Assembly (NCBI RefSeq): GCF_031843945.1
Contig: NZ_JAVTJJ010000013.1
Span: 1 to 64,000 of the forward strand
Origin: Paracidovorax sp031843945
GTDB taxonomy: Bacteria; Pseudomonadota; Gammaproteobacteria; Burkholderiales; Burkholderiaceae_C
Reading direction: 5' to 3'
DNA: 64,000 nucleotides
Within the stretch, counting starts at the first letter, position 1. The number at the start of each line of letters is the position of its first letter. A program made the position numbers and the translations under genes. Of the stretch, positions 52,114 to 60,746 are shown in pieces. Under the pieces are notes generated by a model. The model was given only the letters and a program-made list of their open reading frames with translations, searched no databases and was not told the origin of the DNA.

Positions 52114-52548
52114 ATGATCAAGGTCTACGTGGACACGGGCGGCGAGATGCCGGGGTTGAAGCGCCTCAGGGCGAAGGGGCTAGCGGAGTCCGTGCACTTC
52201 CCTTACGAGCAGCGCCTCAACCGCATCGACAACACAGCTCACCCATCTAAGCTGACCTGGGGAGGCAGTGCCGCCTCTTGGTCAGACTTGGAAGGAGCAT
52301 CCTGGGATGACACTGGGGAGAGCCCCATGCATGCCGCAATCGCCAAAGTAATCGGGCCTCACAACAAGGCAGACGTTCAGCACCTCGCCTCCGCGCATGA
52401 CGCCGGGTGCGACGCAATGCTCACCTCAGACAAGGGCGACATATGGCGGCACTGCGGCGAGTTGCATGCGCTGCTCGGCATCCGCGTATTTCATTCGTCA
52501 ACTGAGTGGGCCGACTTCTCGGCCTTATGCGAGAACAAGGCTCCATAG
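52114..52548 (+). CDS. Hypothetical protein, PIN-like domain
   Basis: A 144-residue protein that looks like a diverged PIN-fold nuclease. MIKVYVDTGGE at the start carries an early Asp; ADVQHLASAHDAGCDAMLTS and then DKGDIWRHCGELHALLGIRV correspond to the family's second acidic region and the T-x-D-K strand. Whether all catalytic acids are present cannot be judged by eye. AAGGAGG lies 5 bases upstream of the ATG. No antitoxin-like gene is next to it, so it may be a lone or remnant toxin. Confidence 0.55.
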   Translation: MIKVYVDTGGEMPGLKRLRAKGLAESVHFPYEQRLNRIDNTAHPSKLTWGGSAASWSDLEGASWDDTGESPMHAAIAKVIGPHNKADVQHLASAHDAGCDAMLTSDKGDIWRHCGELHALLGIRVFHSSTEWADFSALCENKAP

Positions 52549-52579
52549 CCACGCAGCCTCTCGTGATCCCTTGGGCGAG

Positions 52580-52900
52580 TCAAGTCGTTGCGGTCGGAGC
52601 CACCTCCTTCACGATGCCCAGTTTCGCCCTGAGAGCATTAACCGCAGAACGGATTCTCTCCGCCCCTTCTCGGGCTTCAGTTGCGGCAGCAACTTCATCG
52701 ATGTGATATCCCACGCGCGTCATTCCTTGACGATAGAGCGGTTTCGGCTCGATGCCGTAGGGCTGCGCGAGCGCGAAGACCTGGGCCGCGATCCACTCCA
52801 CGAGGGGGCGGAAATTCCAGAACCCCGGTGCCGTGCGTTCGGCTTTCTTCGCAGCCCTGCGATTCAGTGACTCATCCCGGCGTACGCCCTGCCAGCTCAT
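52580..52900 (-). pseudogene. PAPS-reductase/sulfotransferase-like fragment
   Basis: A 106-codon frame whose start (WQGVRRDES, then FWNFRPLVEWIAAQVFALAQ and KPLYRQGMTRVG) matches the C-terminal part of phosphoadenosine-phosphosulfate-reductase-like ATPases found in phages and islands. The N-terminal nucleotide-binding half is missing, and the metal-binding CxxC that normally follows RVG is replaced by YHIDE. I read it as a truncated remnant; it may still be translated as a short protein. Confidence 0.5.
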
Positions 52901-53046
52901 GACCCTGTGGCCGCCTTTCAGCGTTGCTCATTTGATCAATCGGTGTGCGGCACCTTGCGTGAAAACACAACTCAAGCGATGAATAAAGGTCTCTGAAAGG
53001 CTGCATTTATTGCCTAGGGAAACTCCTTAAGCCGCCTCGGAAGGCA

Positions 53047-53066
53047 TCGTGATTTTTGGATCACGA
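53047..53066. promoter_or_regulatory. Inverted repeat upstream of the alpha/beta hydrolase gene
   Basis: TCGTGAT (53047-53053) and ATCACGA (53060-53066) are perfect 7-bp arms around TTTTGG. It lies 60 bases upstream of the ATG at 53126, so it could be an operator; a T-rich loop makes a terminator for upstream sequence possible as well. The rest of 52901-53125 has no gene. Confidence 0.35.
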
Positions 53067-53125
53067 ACAGGCCGTGTTGGAGGCGTGGTATGTCTTTTGC
53101 AGTTCCAAGCCACAAAGGAACTGCC

Positions 53126-54031
53126 ATGTCTGCCCAACAGCTTCAGGCCATCTTGCAAATGGCTGCGCAAAATCTGCCCCCACCCGCCGCAAGCCCTGCT
53201 CAATTGCGCGCGTGGTTTGACGCCAGCAATTCGCAGATGCCTGCGGCACACGGACTCTCCACCCAGACGCTTCATATACCCAATGCGGCCGGTGGCACCA
53301 TGGCGGCAGAGTGGTGCAGCACGCCGCAAGCCGATCCGCGCCGACTCATCATCTACTTCCACGCGGGCGGATTTGTATTCGGCTCGCTGGCGTCCCATCG
53401 AACGTTGTGCTCATATCTGTCACAGTTCAGTGGTGCCTGTGTACTGAACGTGGACTATCGCCTAGCGCCCGAACATGCGGCGCCTGCTGCGCACGAAGAT
53501 GCTTTTGCAGCCTATCGGTGGGCGCTGGACAAGGGGTATGCCGCCGCAGCGACAGCCTTGGCAGGCGACTCTGCCGGCGGGAATCTGGCTCTGTCTACCG
53601 CGGTGCGCGCACGCGATGGGGGCTTGCCCTTGCCGGCGGCCATCGTGGCGCTCTCCCCAGCGCTTGATCTTGCGTCCTCAGGCGAGTCGCATCACACAGT
53701 GAATGACCCGTTCATCACGCGTGAGCTGATGGATTTTTTCAATGCCATGTACGCAGGAAGCGGCGATCTGCGCTCACCCACCATCACCCCGTTCTACGGA
53801 TCGCAGTTGCACGGCCTGCCACCAGTCCAGTTGCAGGTGGGAAGTCTGGAGCGCCTGCGCGACGACTCCGTGACCATGGCCGAGCGACTGAAAGCGGCAG
53901 GCGTCGAGGTGGATTGCACGGTATGGGAGGGCATGGTTCACTGCTGGCAGCTGTTTGCTCCTGCACTCGATGAGGCACTTGCATCACTACGGCAGGCGGG
54001 TGAATTCATTGCCGCACACCAACGCGGTTGA
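53126..54031 (+). CDS. Alpha/beta hydrolase, hormone-sensitive-lipase type
   Basis: A 301-residue esterase of the HSL (family IV) group. The oxyanion motif appears as IIYFHAGGFVFGS (HAGG instead of the common HGGG), followed by VLNVDYRLAPEH, the nucleophile in GDSAGGN, an Asp in the ERLRDDS region and the catalytic His in GMVHCWQLF. It hydrolyses short acyl esters or amides. ATG 53126 has AAAGGA upstream. Its 3' end overlaps the convergent neighbouring gene by 45 bases. Confidence 0.87.
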   Translation: MSAQQLQAILQMAAQNLPPPAASPAQLRAWFDASNSQMPAAHGLSTQTLHIPNAAGGTMAAEWCSTPQADPRRLIIYFHAGGFVFGSLASHRTLCSYLSQFSGACVLNVDYRLAPEHAAPAAHEDAFAAYRWALDKGYAAAATALAGDSAGGNLALSTAVRARDGGLPLPAAIVALSPALDLASSGESHHTVNDPFITRELMDFFNAMYAGSGDLRSPTITPFYGSQLHGLPPVQLQVGSLERLRDDSVTMAERLKAAGVEVDCTVWEGMVHCWQLFAPALDEALASLRQAGEFIAAHQRG

Positions 54032-54799
54032 GTCCAAGGCCGACAGCCACTGGCTGATTCTGGTCACCACCCATTCGGGCGCATCCAACGGCAAGTCATG
54101 TCCGGCAGCAGGGTGTTTTTCAGCGGCGCACGACCATGCGGACGCGATGGCTGCAGAGCACCGTGAATTCACCAAGCCGTCTCTTTGGCCGCTGAGCAGT
54201 AGAACCGGCACGGCTGGTGTTTTGGATGCCGGGTGATAACGCGCTGCGGCAACAAGTTGCCGCAGCGCGTTGGCTCGGGAAACCGGCCGCGCGGTGCGAA
54301 TGGCGGCCCAACGAGACACATTGCTCACCAGAAAATCATCGCTCCTGCTCGTCAGGCGGTGGATCAACGTTTCCGCCGTTGCCGCTTGTCCCCACACCAG
54401 CGCGAGATGCAAAAGCTCCAGATAACTGCGTGGACGAAGTCGATGGTAGAAAGGACTGTAGGGCCGCAAGCTGGTGTTGAGCAGCACGCATGCCGCAAGT
54501 TCATCGGGGGAGCGATGCATCCATTCAACCGCGACCATCCCGCCCAACGACATGGCAAGCACATGAAATGGCGGCCTCAAGCCCGCCGCCGCCACTTGCG
54601 CCCGGCACGCATCAAGCATCTGCGGCACGGTGCGCGGGCTCGGCATATGACTGAGCGAACCATTTCCAGGGAGATCGATGGGCAATACCACACTTGCCTC
54701 ACCCAGCACCTGATGCAATCTGACAGGGAAGTCGCCCCAGTGAGATACCTCCCTGGTGAGCCCTCGAAGCAGGATCCATGTGGTCCTTCGATATGTCAT
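53987..54799 (-). CDS. Alpha/beta hydrolase
   Basis: A 270-residue hydrolase in the fold's esterase/thioesterase group. TWILLRGLTREVSHWGDFPV and PIDLPGNGSLSHMPSPRTV start it; the nucleophile elbow is AMSLGGMVAVEW, and the catalytic His is in PAAGHDLPLDAPEWV. The substrate is unknown. It is 31 bases downstream of the M14 peptidase gene on the same strand, so the two are probably co-transcribed. Its 3' end overlaps the convergent esterase by 45 bases. Confidence 0.83.
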   Translation of the reverse strand: MTYRRTTWILLRGLTREVSHWGDFPVRLHQVLGEASVVLPIDLPGNGSLSHMPSPRTVPQMLDACRAQVAAAGLRPPFHVLAMSLGGMVAVEWMHRSPDELAACVLLNTSLRPYSPFYHRLRPRSYLELLHLALVWGQAATAETLIHRLTSRSDDFLVSNVSRWAAIRTARPVSRANALRQLVAAARYHPASKTPAVPVLLLSGQRDGLVNSRCSAAIASAWSCAAEKHPAAGHDLPLDAPEWVVTRISQWLSALDSTALVCGNEFTRLP

Positions 54800-54830
54800 G
54801 GCGCGCAGTTCCCGCTGACTGTGCGGCGCA

Positions 54831-55940
54831 TCAGTACCAGGCAGCCAACGCCGCCGCACGGCGTGCTTCCTGCGCGCTGGCACCAGGAACCCATTCGCGG
54901 TAGCCGCAAGCGGCACGCGGCAGAAAATCCAGCAGGGCCAGATGCTGACGCAGCACGCGCTGCTGCCGGTGGTCGATGAGCGGATTGAACATGCCAGAAC
55001 GGCTGAAGAGTTGCAGCGGGTTCTTCTTGATCCAGAGCCATGAGCCCATCTCCAGCGTCAGCGGCAGAAAGATGCGCCCGGGCTCTTCGCAAGCGCGCAT
55101 GTACAAGTGATCCCACAGATCACCGTGCGCCAGATAGTTCAGGCTTTGCGGCTCGATGAGGTAGCGGTGGTTGCTGTAGGCCTGCATGAAGACTTCCTGC
55201 AGCGCATGCAACTCCCCCAGGTGCTTGATAGGTTCGCGCGTGTGGGCGAACGGAAACCACAACCGATCGGTCAGCCCGAAACCGGAATGGCAATCCAGCG
55301 CCAAGCTGAACTGGCGCGACAGCAATTCGGTTTCCACCACCTCGCAAAGGGCCTGGCTTTCCGCTTCCATGGGCGCGCCTGCCTGCCCGCAAAACCACGG
55401 CAGGCGCGGGCTGATACGTTGCCCACCGATGAGAAACGGCACGCGGTCGTCGGCAGCAACGGGGGCGTTGCGCATCAAGTCCACGCCATGTGGGTTGGCG
55501 CGCGTAGACCACCGCATACCACCGGGGTTGACGATGGGCATGAAAACCAGCCGCACCTCTTCCAGCTGCCGGTGCAAAAGTCCGTCCCAGCGCAGCCGGT
55601 TCACCACGTTCTGCAAATAGGCGATGACGACCTGAGCGCCAATGCGCTCCAGGCCGTGGACTCCGCCAAAAAAGCCAACTGCAGGTGCGTCGGGAGCGTC
55701 GCTTCCCATGCAAATGGCATAGAGCGGCAGATCCGGCCCCGGCGGCGCAGCGATGGAGCGCAACATGCGAACCTGCAAGTGCGACGCCCCCTGCTCGATG
55801 ATGCGTTCCAACGCAATCAGTTCTGGCAACAAAGGAGCATTCACGGGTGGCAGAAAGTTAGCGAACCGGTCAGAACAAGAAGAGCGGCAATGGTCATCAG
55901 GCCTACCCAGAATAGCCCGGGTTGGCCCCTTCCATGCCAT
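54831..55940 (-). CDS. M14 family metallopeptidase
   Basis: A zinc carboxypeptidase or deacylase-like enzyme of up to 369 residues. Zinc ligands are the HGLE of GFFGGVHGLERIGAQVV and the His in LALDCHSGFG; NPHGVDLMRN is the substrate-carboxylate region, and LTLEMGSWLWI holds the catalytic Glu. The exact substrate (peptide, or succinylated/acylated amino acid) is not clear. The first 30 codons (rich in Cys and Arg) look non-conserved; a GTG at 55844 is a good alternative start. It precedes an alpha/beta hydrolase gene. Confidence 0.83.
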   Translation of the reverse strand: MAWKGPTRAILGRPDDHCRSSCSDRFANFLPPVNAPLLPELIALERIIEQGASHLQVRMLRSIAAPPGPDLPLYAICMGSDAPDAPAVGFFGGVHGLERIGAQVVIAYLQNVVNRLRWDGLLHRQLEEVRLVFMPIVNPGGMRWSTRANPHGVDLMRNAPVAADDRVPFLIGGQRISPRLPWFCGQAGAPMEAESQALCEVVETELLSRQFSLALDCHSGFGLTDRLWFPFAHTREPIKHLGELHALQEVFMQAYSNHRYLIEPQSLNYLAHGDLWDHLYMRACEEPGRIFLPLTLEMGSWLWIKKNPLQLFSRSGMFNPLIDHRQQRVLRQHLALLDFLPRAACGYREWVPGASAQEARRAAALAAWY

Positions 55941-56011
55941 GGCCTACGCAGCTGCGGGGTCACTGGCCGCGGACTTCAAACTGACATGAAAGCCGTGCAA
56001 GCTTCTGCCGC

Positions 56012-56176
56012 ATGGCGACTTATGTTTCTCACCGCAAACCCTCGGTCAAACGTCGGCTCATCGCTGCCGGCGCCATCTGCATGGGCATGGCGGCAGGCTT
56101 GCTGGAGTGCATTGCGCTGCTGCGCTCGCAGCGGCTGGCGCGCGGCGGCAGCACAGCGAATCTTCCTTGGCATTGA
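56012..56176 (+). CDS. Small single-span membrane protein candidate
   Basis: A 54-codon frame: a basic start (MATYVSHRKPSVKRR), one hydrophobic segment (LIAAGAICMGMAAGLLECIA) and a basic tail. This is the inside-positive layout of a small membrane protein. It fills an otherwise empty 369-bp space before the SPOR gene, and a hairpin follows its stop at once. There is no clear ribosome site, so the call is tentative. Confidence 0.35.
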   Translation: MATYVSHRKPSVKRRLIAAGAICMGMAAGLLECIALLRSQRLARGGSTANLPWH

Positions 56177-56188
56177 TACAGGCTGCGC

Positions 56189-56209
56189 CGCCTCGACTTT
56201 GGCGAGGCG
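56189..56209. terminator. Hairpin after the small ORF
   Basis: CGCCTCG (56189-56195) and CGAGGCG (56203-56209) form a perfect 7-bp stem around ACTTTGG, 12 bases after the small ORF stop. No T-run follows, so termination is only plausible. Confidence 0.35.
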
Positions 56210-56309
56210 CACTGAACTAAAGATGGCGACCGTGTCTGGGCCGGGACAAGAAATCGCAAGCCAGGCGAAACCTGCCCGCAGCGGGCGGCCGCATGCCAGA
56301 ATTTAGGCC

Positions 56310-57521
56310 ATGCAAGCCCATACCGCCTACGTGGCCCAGGCCGCCGCAGTGCAGGCGCCGCGCCCCCCTGAAAACGTCGCCATGCCGACGCTGTACCGTG
56401 CTGCGCTCGGCTCGCAGCACGCAGAGCGCTATCTGGTCTTCTTCCAGCGTCAGGACGACGCGGGCCGCACCTTGCCGGGATGGAACGCCGCAGCGGCTTT
56501 CTTCACGCTGGGCTGGATGGTGTTTCGGCAGTTATGGGCGCCAGCCCTGGTCTATGTGGCCGCTCTGGAAGGCGTGGCGCTGCTGCTGTTCGCGCTGGGC
56601 CATCAGTGGCTGGCTTTGCCACTGCCCATTCTGGGTGGAGTGGCGCTGGCATTCTTTGGTGCAGCCTGCGTATTGCCCGGCCTGTATGGCGACGCGGCGA
56701 TGCACGCGGAAGTGCGCAAGAAGATCACACGTGCGCTGTCGGCTTCGGCCAACCTGCCCCAGGCCGCCGAGTTGCTGGCACGTCAGGCGCCCCCACGGCG
56801 GCGGCTGGCCTGGGTGGTGGGCGTGCATGTGGCACTGGCGATTGCGGCACTGTCGCTGTGGCTGGCTTTTCCCGCCAGCTTCCGACCGGACTCGGGAATC
56901 GGTGTGGCAAGCCAGCAAACTCCGGTACCCGCAGCGCCAACCTCGTCTGCAGCGGCCACAGCGGCAGCCCCCACTTCAACATCCATTGCGGCAGCTCCAT
57001 CATCCGCTTCGGACGAAACACCAGAAGCACTGTCATCGGCGGCAACGATGGCAAGCGCGCCGGCCCCCTTGCCACCGAGTTCGACGGCGGTGCCAGCGCC
57101 CGCTGCCGCACCGCTGCCCGGCGCTGCTGAGCGAACAGCACCGGCCAGTTCAGTAGCTACCACGTCATCCGCAGCCCGGCCCAGCCGCAGCGAGCCCATG
57201 AACCGCACAACAACACGCCCCAGCGCCGTAGCCGTCGGCACGGCACGTGCCAAGGCCAGCGCCGCCGCCGCGCCGGCCGAGCCGCCGCGCCGCCAGCTCT
57301 ATATCAATGCCGGCCTCTTCGGCGACGCTGACAACGCACGCCGGGCGCATGCCATGCTGCGCGAAGCCGGACTGCCCGCCTCGACTACACAGGTCAAATC
57401 GAGCAGCGGACGCACGCTGACTCGCGTGCGCGCCGGCCCGTTCGCGTCGACCTCGGAGGCCAACGCAGCCGTGGCGCAAGTCCAGCTGCTGGGGCTGGAG
57501 GCAGCACCCGCACAGAAGTGA
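56310..57521 (+). CDS. DUF2628 and SPOR domain membrane protein
   Basis: A 403-residue inner-membrane protein. Residues about 35-200 carry DUF2628-like text (YLVFFQRQDDAGRTLPGWNA, AAFFTLGWMVFRQLWAPALV) with four hydrophobic segments. A long Ala/Pro/Ser/Thr-rich linker spans about 205-325. The end (QLYINAGLFGDADNARRAHA, then LTRVRAGPFASTSEANAAVA) is a SPOR domain that binds denuded peptidoglycan glycans at the division site. The layout suggests a membrane-anchored septal protein with a periplasmic SPOR end. The partner is not obvious from the neighbours. Confidence 0.83.
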   Translation: MQAHTAYVAQAAAVQAPRPPENVAMPTLYRAALGSQHAERYLVFFQRQDDAGRTLPGWNAAAAFFTLGWMVFRQLWAPALVYVAALEGVALLLFALGHQWLALPLPILGGVALAFFGAACVLPGLYGDAAMHAEVRKKITRALSASANLPQAAELLARQAPPRRRLAWVVGVHVALAIAALSLWLAFPASFRPDSGIGVASQQTPVPAAPTSSAAATAAAPTSTSIAAAPSSASDETPEALSSAATMASAPAPLPPSSTAVPAPAAAPLPGAAERTAPASSVATTSSAARPSRSEPMNRTTTRPSAVAVGTARAKASAAAAPAEPPRRQLYINAGLFGDADNARRAHAMLREAGLPASTTQVKSSSGRTLTRVRAGPFASTSEANAAVAQVQLLGLEAAPAQK

Positions 57522-57635
57522 TGCGGCGGCCGGTGGGCTCACCGCCTCGCCGGGCTCGTTACCACTGGTGACGGCGGCCGACAAGCGCTGCGCTAAGGTC
57601 ACCCCTTTGTCCTGATGATCACGGAGCAGATTTCC

Positions 57636-57965
57636 ATGCGTTTTTCACCCACGGCTTTCCCCCTCGCCGCGCTGGCCCTGTTGGCGGGCTGTTCCTCGAC
57701 GGGCCCCTTCGGCACGCCCAGTTCCCAGCCCGTGTTGGGTGGATCCACCGCGCCGGTGGGCGGGCTGTGCGACGCGCAGCCTGCGCAGTCGTTCGTGGGC
57801 CAGAACAGCACGGCCAAGGTGGTGGAAGACGCACGCGTCAAGTCAGGCGCGAACATGGCGCGCGTGCTGCGGCCGGGCCAGATGATCACCAAGGAATACA
57901 GCACCCAGCGGCTGAATCTGGAGGTGGATGCCACTGGCCGCATCGTGGCGGTGCGCTGCGGCTGA
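57636..57965 (+). CDS. I78 family peptidase inhibitor lipoprotein
   Basis: A 109-residue lipoprotein: signal peptide with lipobox LAGC (FPLAALALLAGCSSTGPFG), so it is anchored in the envelope. The C-terminal domain (CDAQPAQSFVGQNSTAKVVE, then RVLRPGQMITKEYSTQRLNL and VDATGRIVAVRCG) fits the inhibitor I78 family of serine-peptidase inhibitors. ATG 57636 was chosen because the signal peptide begins there. It is 24 bases from the convergent hemW end. Confidence 0.85.
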   Translation: MRFSPTAFPLAALALLAGCSSTGPFGTPSSQPVLGGSTAPVGGLCDAQPAQSFVGQNSTAKVVEDARVKSGANMARVLRPGQMITKEYSTQRLNLEVDATGRIVAVRCG

Positions 57966-57989
57966 CAACTCCAGCGCAGGCGGCGCCGC

Positions 57990-59240
57990 TCAGTCTGCGA
58001 GAAACAGCTCCTGCAGATCGCTGAGAAAGTCGAAGCCGCGCTCGGTGGGCCGCACATGGCCCGCCTCACGTGTAATCAGCCCCTTGCGCTCGGCCTCGTC
58101 CAACCCCCGGCCAATGGCAGTCTGCGGCAGGCCTGTGCGTTCCATGAACTGCTGCAACGCAAAGCCCTCCCGCAGGCGCAGCGCGTTCAGCATGTATTCG
58201 AATGGCAAGTCGGTGCGGCGCACGTCCGCATCTTGCGCGATGGCGTGGCCCGCCAGCGCACCGTCCATGTAGCGGCGCGGATCGCGCAGCCGCACCTGCC
58301 GCACGATGCGATGCGCGAAGCTCAGCTTGCTGTGCGCGCCCGCCCCGATGCCCAGATAGTCGCCGTACTGCCAGTAGTTGGTGTTGTGCACGCACGCATG
58401 GCCGCTTTGGGCATAGGCGGACACCTCGTAGCGCTGCATGCCCGCCGCGCCGGTCAGCTCGGTAATGCGGTCGAGCATGGCGTAGGCCAGGTCGTCTTCC
58501 GGCACGGCCGGCGGGTACTTGGCGAAGTAGGTGTTGGGCTCGATGGTCAGGTGGTAGATGGAAATGTGCGGCGGTGACAGCGCCAGTGCGGTGCGCATGT
58601 CCTGCTCCAAGTCGGCCATCGTCTGCCCGGGCAGCGCATACATGATGTCGAGATTGAAGGTGTCGAACGCGTCGCGCGCCTCTTCGACCGCGGCCAGCGC
58701 CTGGGCGCTGTCGTGCACGCGGCCCAGCGCCTGCAGAAAGCGGTCGTCGAAGCTCTGCACACCGACGGACAGCCGTGTGACGCCAGCCGCCCGGTAGGCG
58801 CGGAAACGGTCTTTTTCGAAGGTGCCGGGGTTGGCCTCCAGCGTGATCTCGCAATTGGCCTCCAGCCGCAGCCGGGCGCGCAGGTCGCCCAGCAGCCGGT
58901 CGATGGAGCGTGGCGAGAACAGGCTGGGCGTGCCTCCGCCAATGAAGATGCTGTGCACCGTGCGGCCCCAGATCAGCGGCAGCGCGGCCTCCAGGTCGGC
59001 CATCAGCGCATCGAGATAACGCTCTTCGGGCAGCGCGTCTGCGCCGGCGCGCGCCTCGTGCGAATTGAAGTCGCAGTACGGGCATTTCTTCAGGCACCAC
59101 GGCAAGTGCACGTACAGCGACAGCGGCGGCAGGCTGGACAGTTGCAGCAGCCCCGGGCGCATGTAGTGCAGCACGCCCTGCAACGCGGCAGGCTCGCCCT
59201 CGGCGACAGGGCCTTCGGAAGCAATGATGGGAATGGACAC
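57990..59240 (-). CDS. hemW: Radical SAM heme chaperone HemW
   Basis: Oxygen-independent coproporphyrinogen-oxidase-like protein that inserts heme into respiratory enzymes and lacks the oxidase function. The 416-residue protein has the radical SAM cluster motif in LPWCLKKCPYCDFNSHE, the GGGTPS loop (IFIGGGTPSLFS), LSVGVQSFDDRFLQALGR, and the C-terminal winged helix. The N-terminal 30 residues differ from the usual start, so translation may begin later, at the ATG of MRPGLLQ. It is 15 bases downstream of rdgB. Confidence 0.92.
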   Translation of the reverse strand: MSIPIIASEGPVAEGEPAALQGVLHYMRPGLLQLSSLPPLSLYVHLPWCLKKCPYCDFNSHEARAGADALPEERYLDALMADLEAALPLIWGRTVHSIFIGGGTPSLFSPRSIDRLLGDLRARLRLEANCEITLEANPGTFEKDRFRAYRAAGVTRLSVGVQSFDDRFLQALGRVHDSAQALAAVEEARDAFDTFNLDIMYALPGQTMADLEQDMRTALALSPPHISIYHLTIEPNTYFAKYPPAVPEDDLAYAMLDRITELTGAAGMQRYEVSAYAQSGHACVHNTNYWQYGDYLGIGAGAHSKLSFAHRIVRQVRLRDPRRYMDGALAGHAIAQDADVRRTDLPFEYMLNALRLREGFALQQFMERTGLPQTAIGRGLDEAERKGLITREAGHVRPTERGFDFLSDLQELFLAD

Positions 59241-59255
59241 GTGCGAAGCCCCGAC

Positions 59256-59855
59256 TTAGAACCAGCGCTCGCGCATCAGCGCCAGCATCTGCTGCGCACT
59301 GCGGCCACGATGGCTATGGGCATTTTTTACGTCCACGGGCAACTCGGCAAAGGTGGCGCCGAATTCGGGAATGAACATGATCGGATCGAAACCGAAGCCA
59401 TTGCTGCCGCGACGCTCGCTCGAGATTTCGCCGGCCACGCGGCCGACGGCGATGAGTGGCTCCGGGTCTTGCGGGCTGCGGACCGCTACCAAGGTGCTGA
59501 CCATGGCGGCACGGCGGTCGTCGATACCGGCCATCTGCTCTAGCAAGGCACGCACGTTGGTGTCGTCGCCCTTTTCGTAGCCGAACTGCGTGGCGTAATG
59601 CGCCGTCTGCACACCCGGCAGACCGCCGAAGGCGTGCACGCACAGGCCGGCGTCGTCGGCCAGCGCGGGCAGGCCGGTGTGCTGCGCGGCAAAGCGGGCC
59701 TTGGCCAGGGCGTTTTCCACGAAGGTGTGGAAGGGCTCTTCCGCCTCGCCTACGCCGAGGTCAGCCTGCCGCACCAGTTCGACGCCCAGCGGCGCCAGCA
59801 TGGATTGCAGTTCGGCCAGCTTGCCGCGGTTGTTGGATGCGAGAACAAGTTTCAT
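59256..59855 (-). CDS. rdgB: Non-canonical purine NTP pyrophosphatase RdgB (Ham1)
   Basis: Cleans the nucleotide pool by hydrolysing dITP, ITP and XTP to the monophosphates. The 199-residue protein begins MKLVLASNNRGKLAELQSML, and has ALADDAGLCVHAFGG with the metal site, GSNGFGFDPIMFIPE and HSHRGRSAQQM at the nucleotide end. ATG 59855 was preferred to an in-frame TTG two codons upstream. A repeat copy separates it from rph; rph-rdgB-hemW is a standard order in this group. Confidence 0.94.
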   Translation of the reverse strand: MKLVLASNNRGKLAELQSMLAPLGVELVRQADLGVGEAEEPFHTFVENALAKARFAAQHTGLPALADDAGLCVHAFGGLPGVQTAHYATQFGYEKGDDTNVRALLEQMAGIDDRRAAMVSTLVAVRSPQDPEPLIAVGRVAGEISSERRGSNGFGFDPIMFIPEFGATFAELPVDVKNAHSHRGRSAQQMLALMRERWF

Positions 59856-59860
59856 AGTCA

Positions 59861-59915
59861 AATAGGCCTCTAGCGCTTTACCATCAAGCGTCAGTAGCTA
59901 TTATTTCAATAGCGA
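59861..59915. repeat. Dispersed double-hairpin repeat, copy 6
   Basis: AATAGGCCTCTAGCGCTTTA, ATCAAGCGT and AGCTATTATTTCAATAGCGA match copies 1 and 5. Its right end is read as the last codons and stop of rph (LLK-stop at 59901), so the repeat supplies the end of that gene. Confidence 0.8.
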
Positions 59916-60647
59916 TTGCTGCTGCAGCACTACCAGATCGGCCACGCCCTTTTCGGCCAGCGCCAGCAGGCGGTCCATCTCCTGGCGCGAGAAAGCCGCG
60001 CCCTCGGCCGTGCCCTGCACCTCCACGAAGTGGCCCACCCCATCCTTGTTTATGGTCATGACGACGTTCATGTCGGTGTCGCAGGCCACGTCTTCCACAT
60101 ACTCCAGATCGAGCACCGGTGTCCCCTGCACGATGCCCACCGAGATCGCCGCCAGCGGCGCGGTGATGGGCGACACAGCCAGCTTGCCGGACGCGATCAG
60201 CGTGGCGACTGCGTCCTGCGCAGCAACCCAGGCGCCGGTGATGGCGGCCGTGCGCGTGCCGCCGTCGGCCTGGATGACGTCGCAGTCCAGCTGAATCGTG
60301 CGCTCGCCCAGCGCCTTGAGGTCGAACACCGCGCGCAGGCTGCGGCCGATGAGGCGCTGGATCTCTTGTGTGCGGCCGTTCTGCTTGCCGCGCGCGGCCT
60401 CGCGGTCGCTGCGGGTGTGGGTGGAGCGCGGCAGCATGCCGTATTCCGCCGTCACCCAGCCTTCGCCGCTGCCGCGCTTGTGCGAGGGTACGCGCTCTTC
60501 CACCGAGGCGGTGCACAGCACCTTGGTGTTGCCGAATTCAATCAGTACCGATCCCTCGGCATGCATGGTGTAGTGGCGCGTGATGCGCACCGGGCGCAAC
60601 TGGTCGACGGCGCGGCCGCCGGGGCGAGTGTGTGTAGCGGTGGTCAT
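59901..60647 (-). CDS. rph: Ribonuclease PH
   Basis: Phosphate-dependent 3' exonuclease that trims tRNA and rRNA 3' ends. The 248-residue protein shows RPVRITRHYTMHAEGSVLIE, EYGMLPRSTHTRSDREAARG, QIQRLIGRSLRA-type text and QLDCDVIQADGGTRTAAITG. ATG 60647 is the conserved start. The last codons and the stop lie in a dispersed-repeat copy. Ahead of it on the same strand is the PP2C-kinase pair with a 99-bp spacer. Confidence 0.95.
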   Translation of the reverse strand: MTTATHTRPGGRAVDQLRPVRITRHYTMHAEGSVLIEFGNTKVLCTASVEERVPSHKRGSGEGWVTAEYGMLPRSTHTRSDREAARGKQNGRTQEIQRLIGRSLRAVFDLKALGERTIQLDCDVIQADGGTRTAAITGAWVAAQDAVATLIASGKLAVSPITAPLAAISVGIVQGTPVLDLEYVEDVACDTDMNVVMTINKDGVGHFVEVQGTAEGAAFSRQEMDRLLALAEKGVADLVVLQQQSLLK

Positions 60648-60746
60648 GAGCGGAATCTTTAAAAGAGAAAAGGACGGGATCGCTGCCGTGCGCGCCCTTG
60701 GCGAGCACCGCGCCTCCTGAAGACGCACGGCAAGGCGCACAGGTTT

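Noticed and set aside
51116..53125. Attachment-site direct repeat of the tRNA-Ser 3' end
   Set aside because: I looked for a second copy of the TTCGAATC or CAGTCTCCGCCA segments downstream and saw none, so an integration element is not shown.
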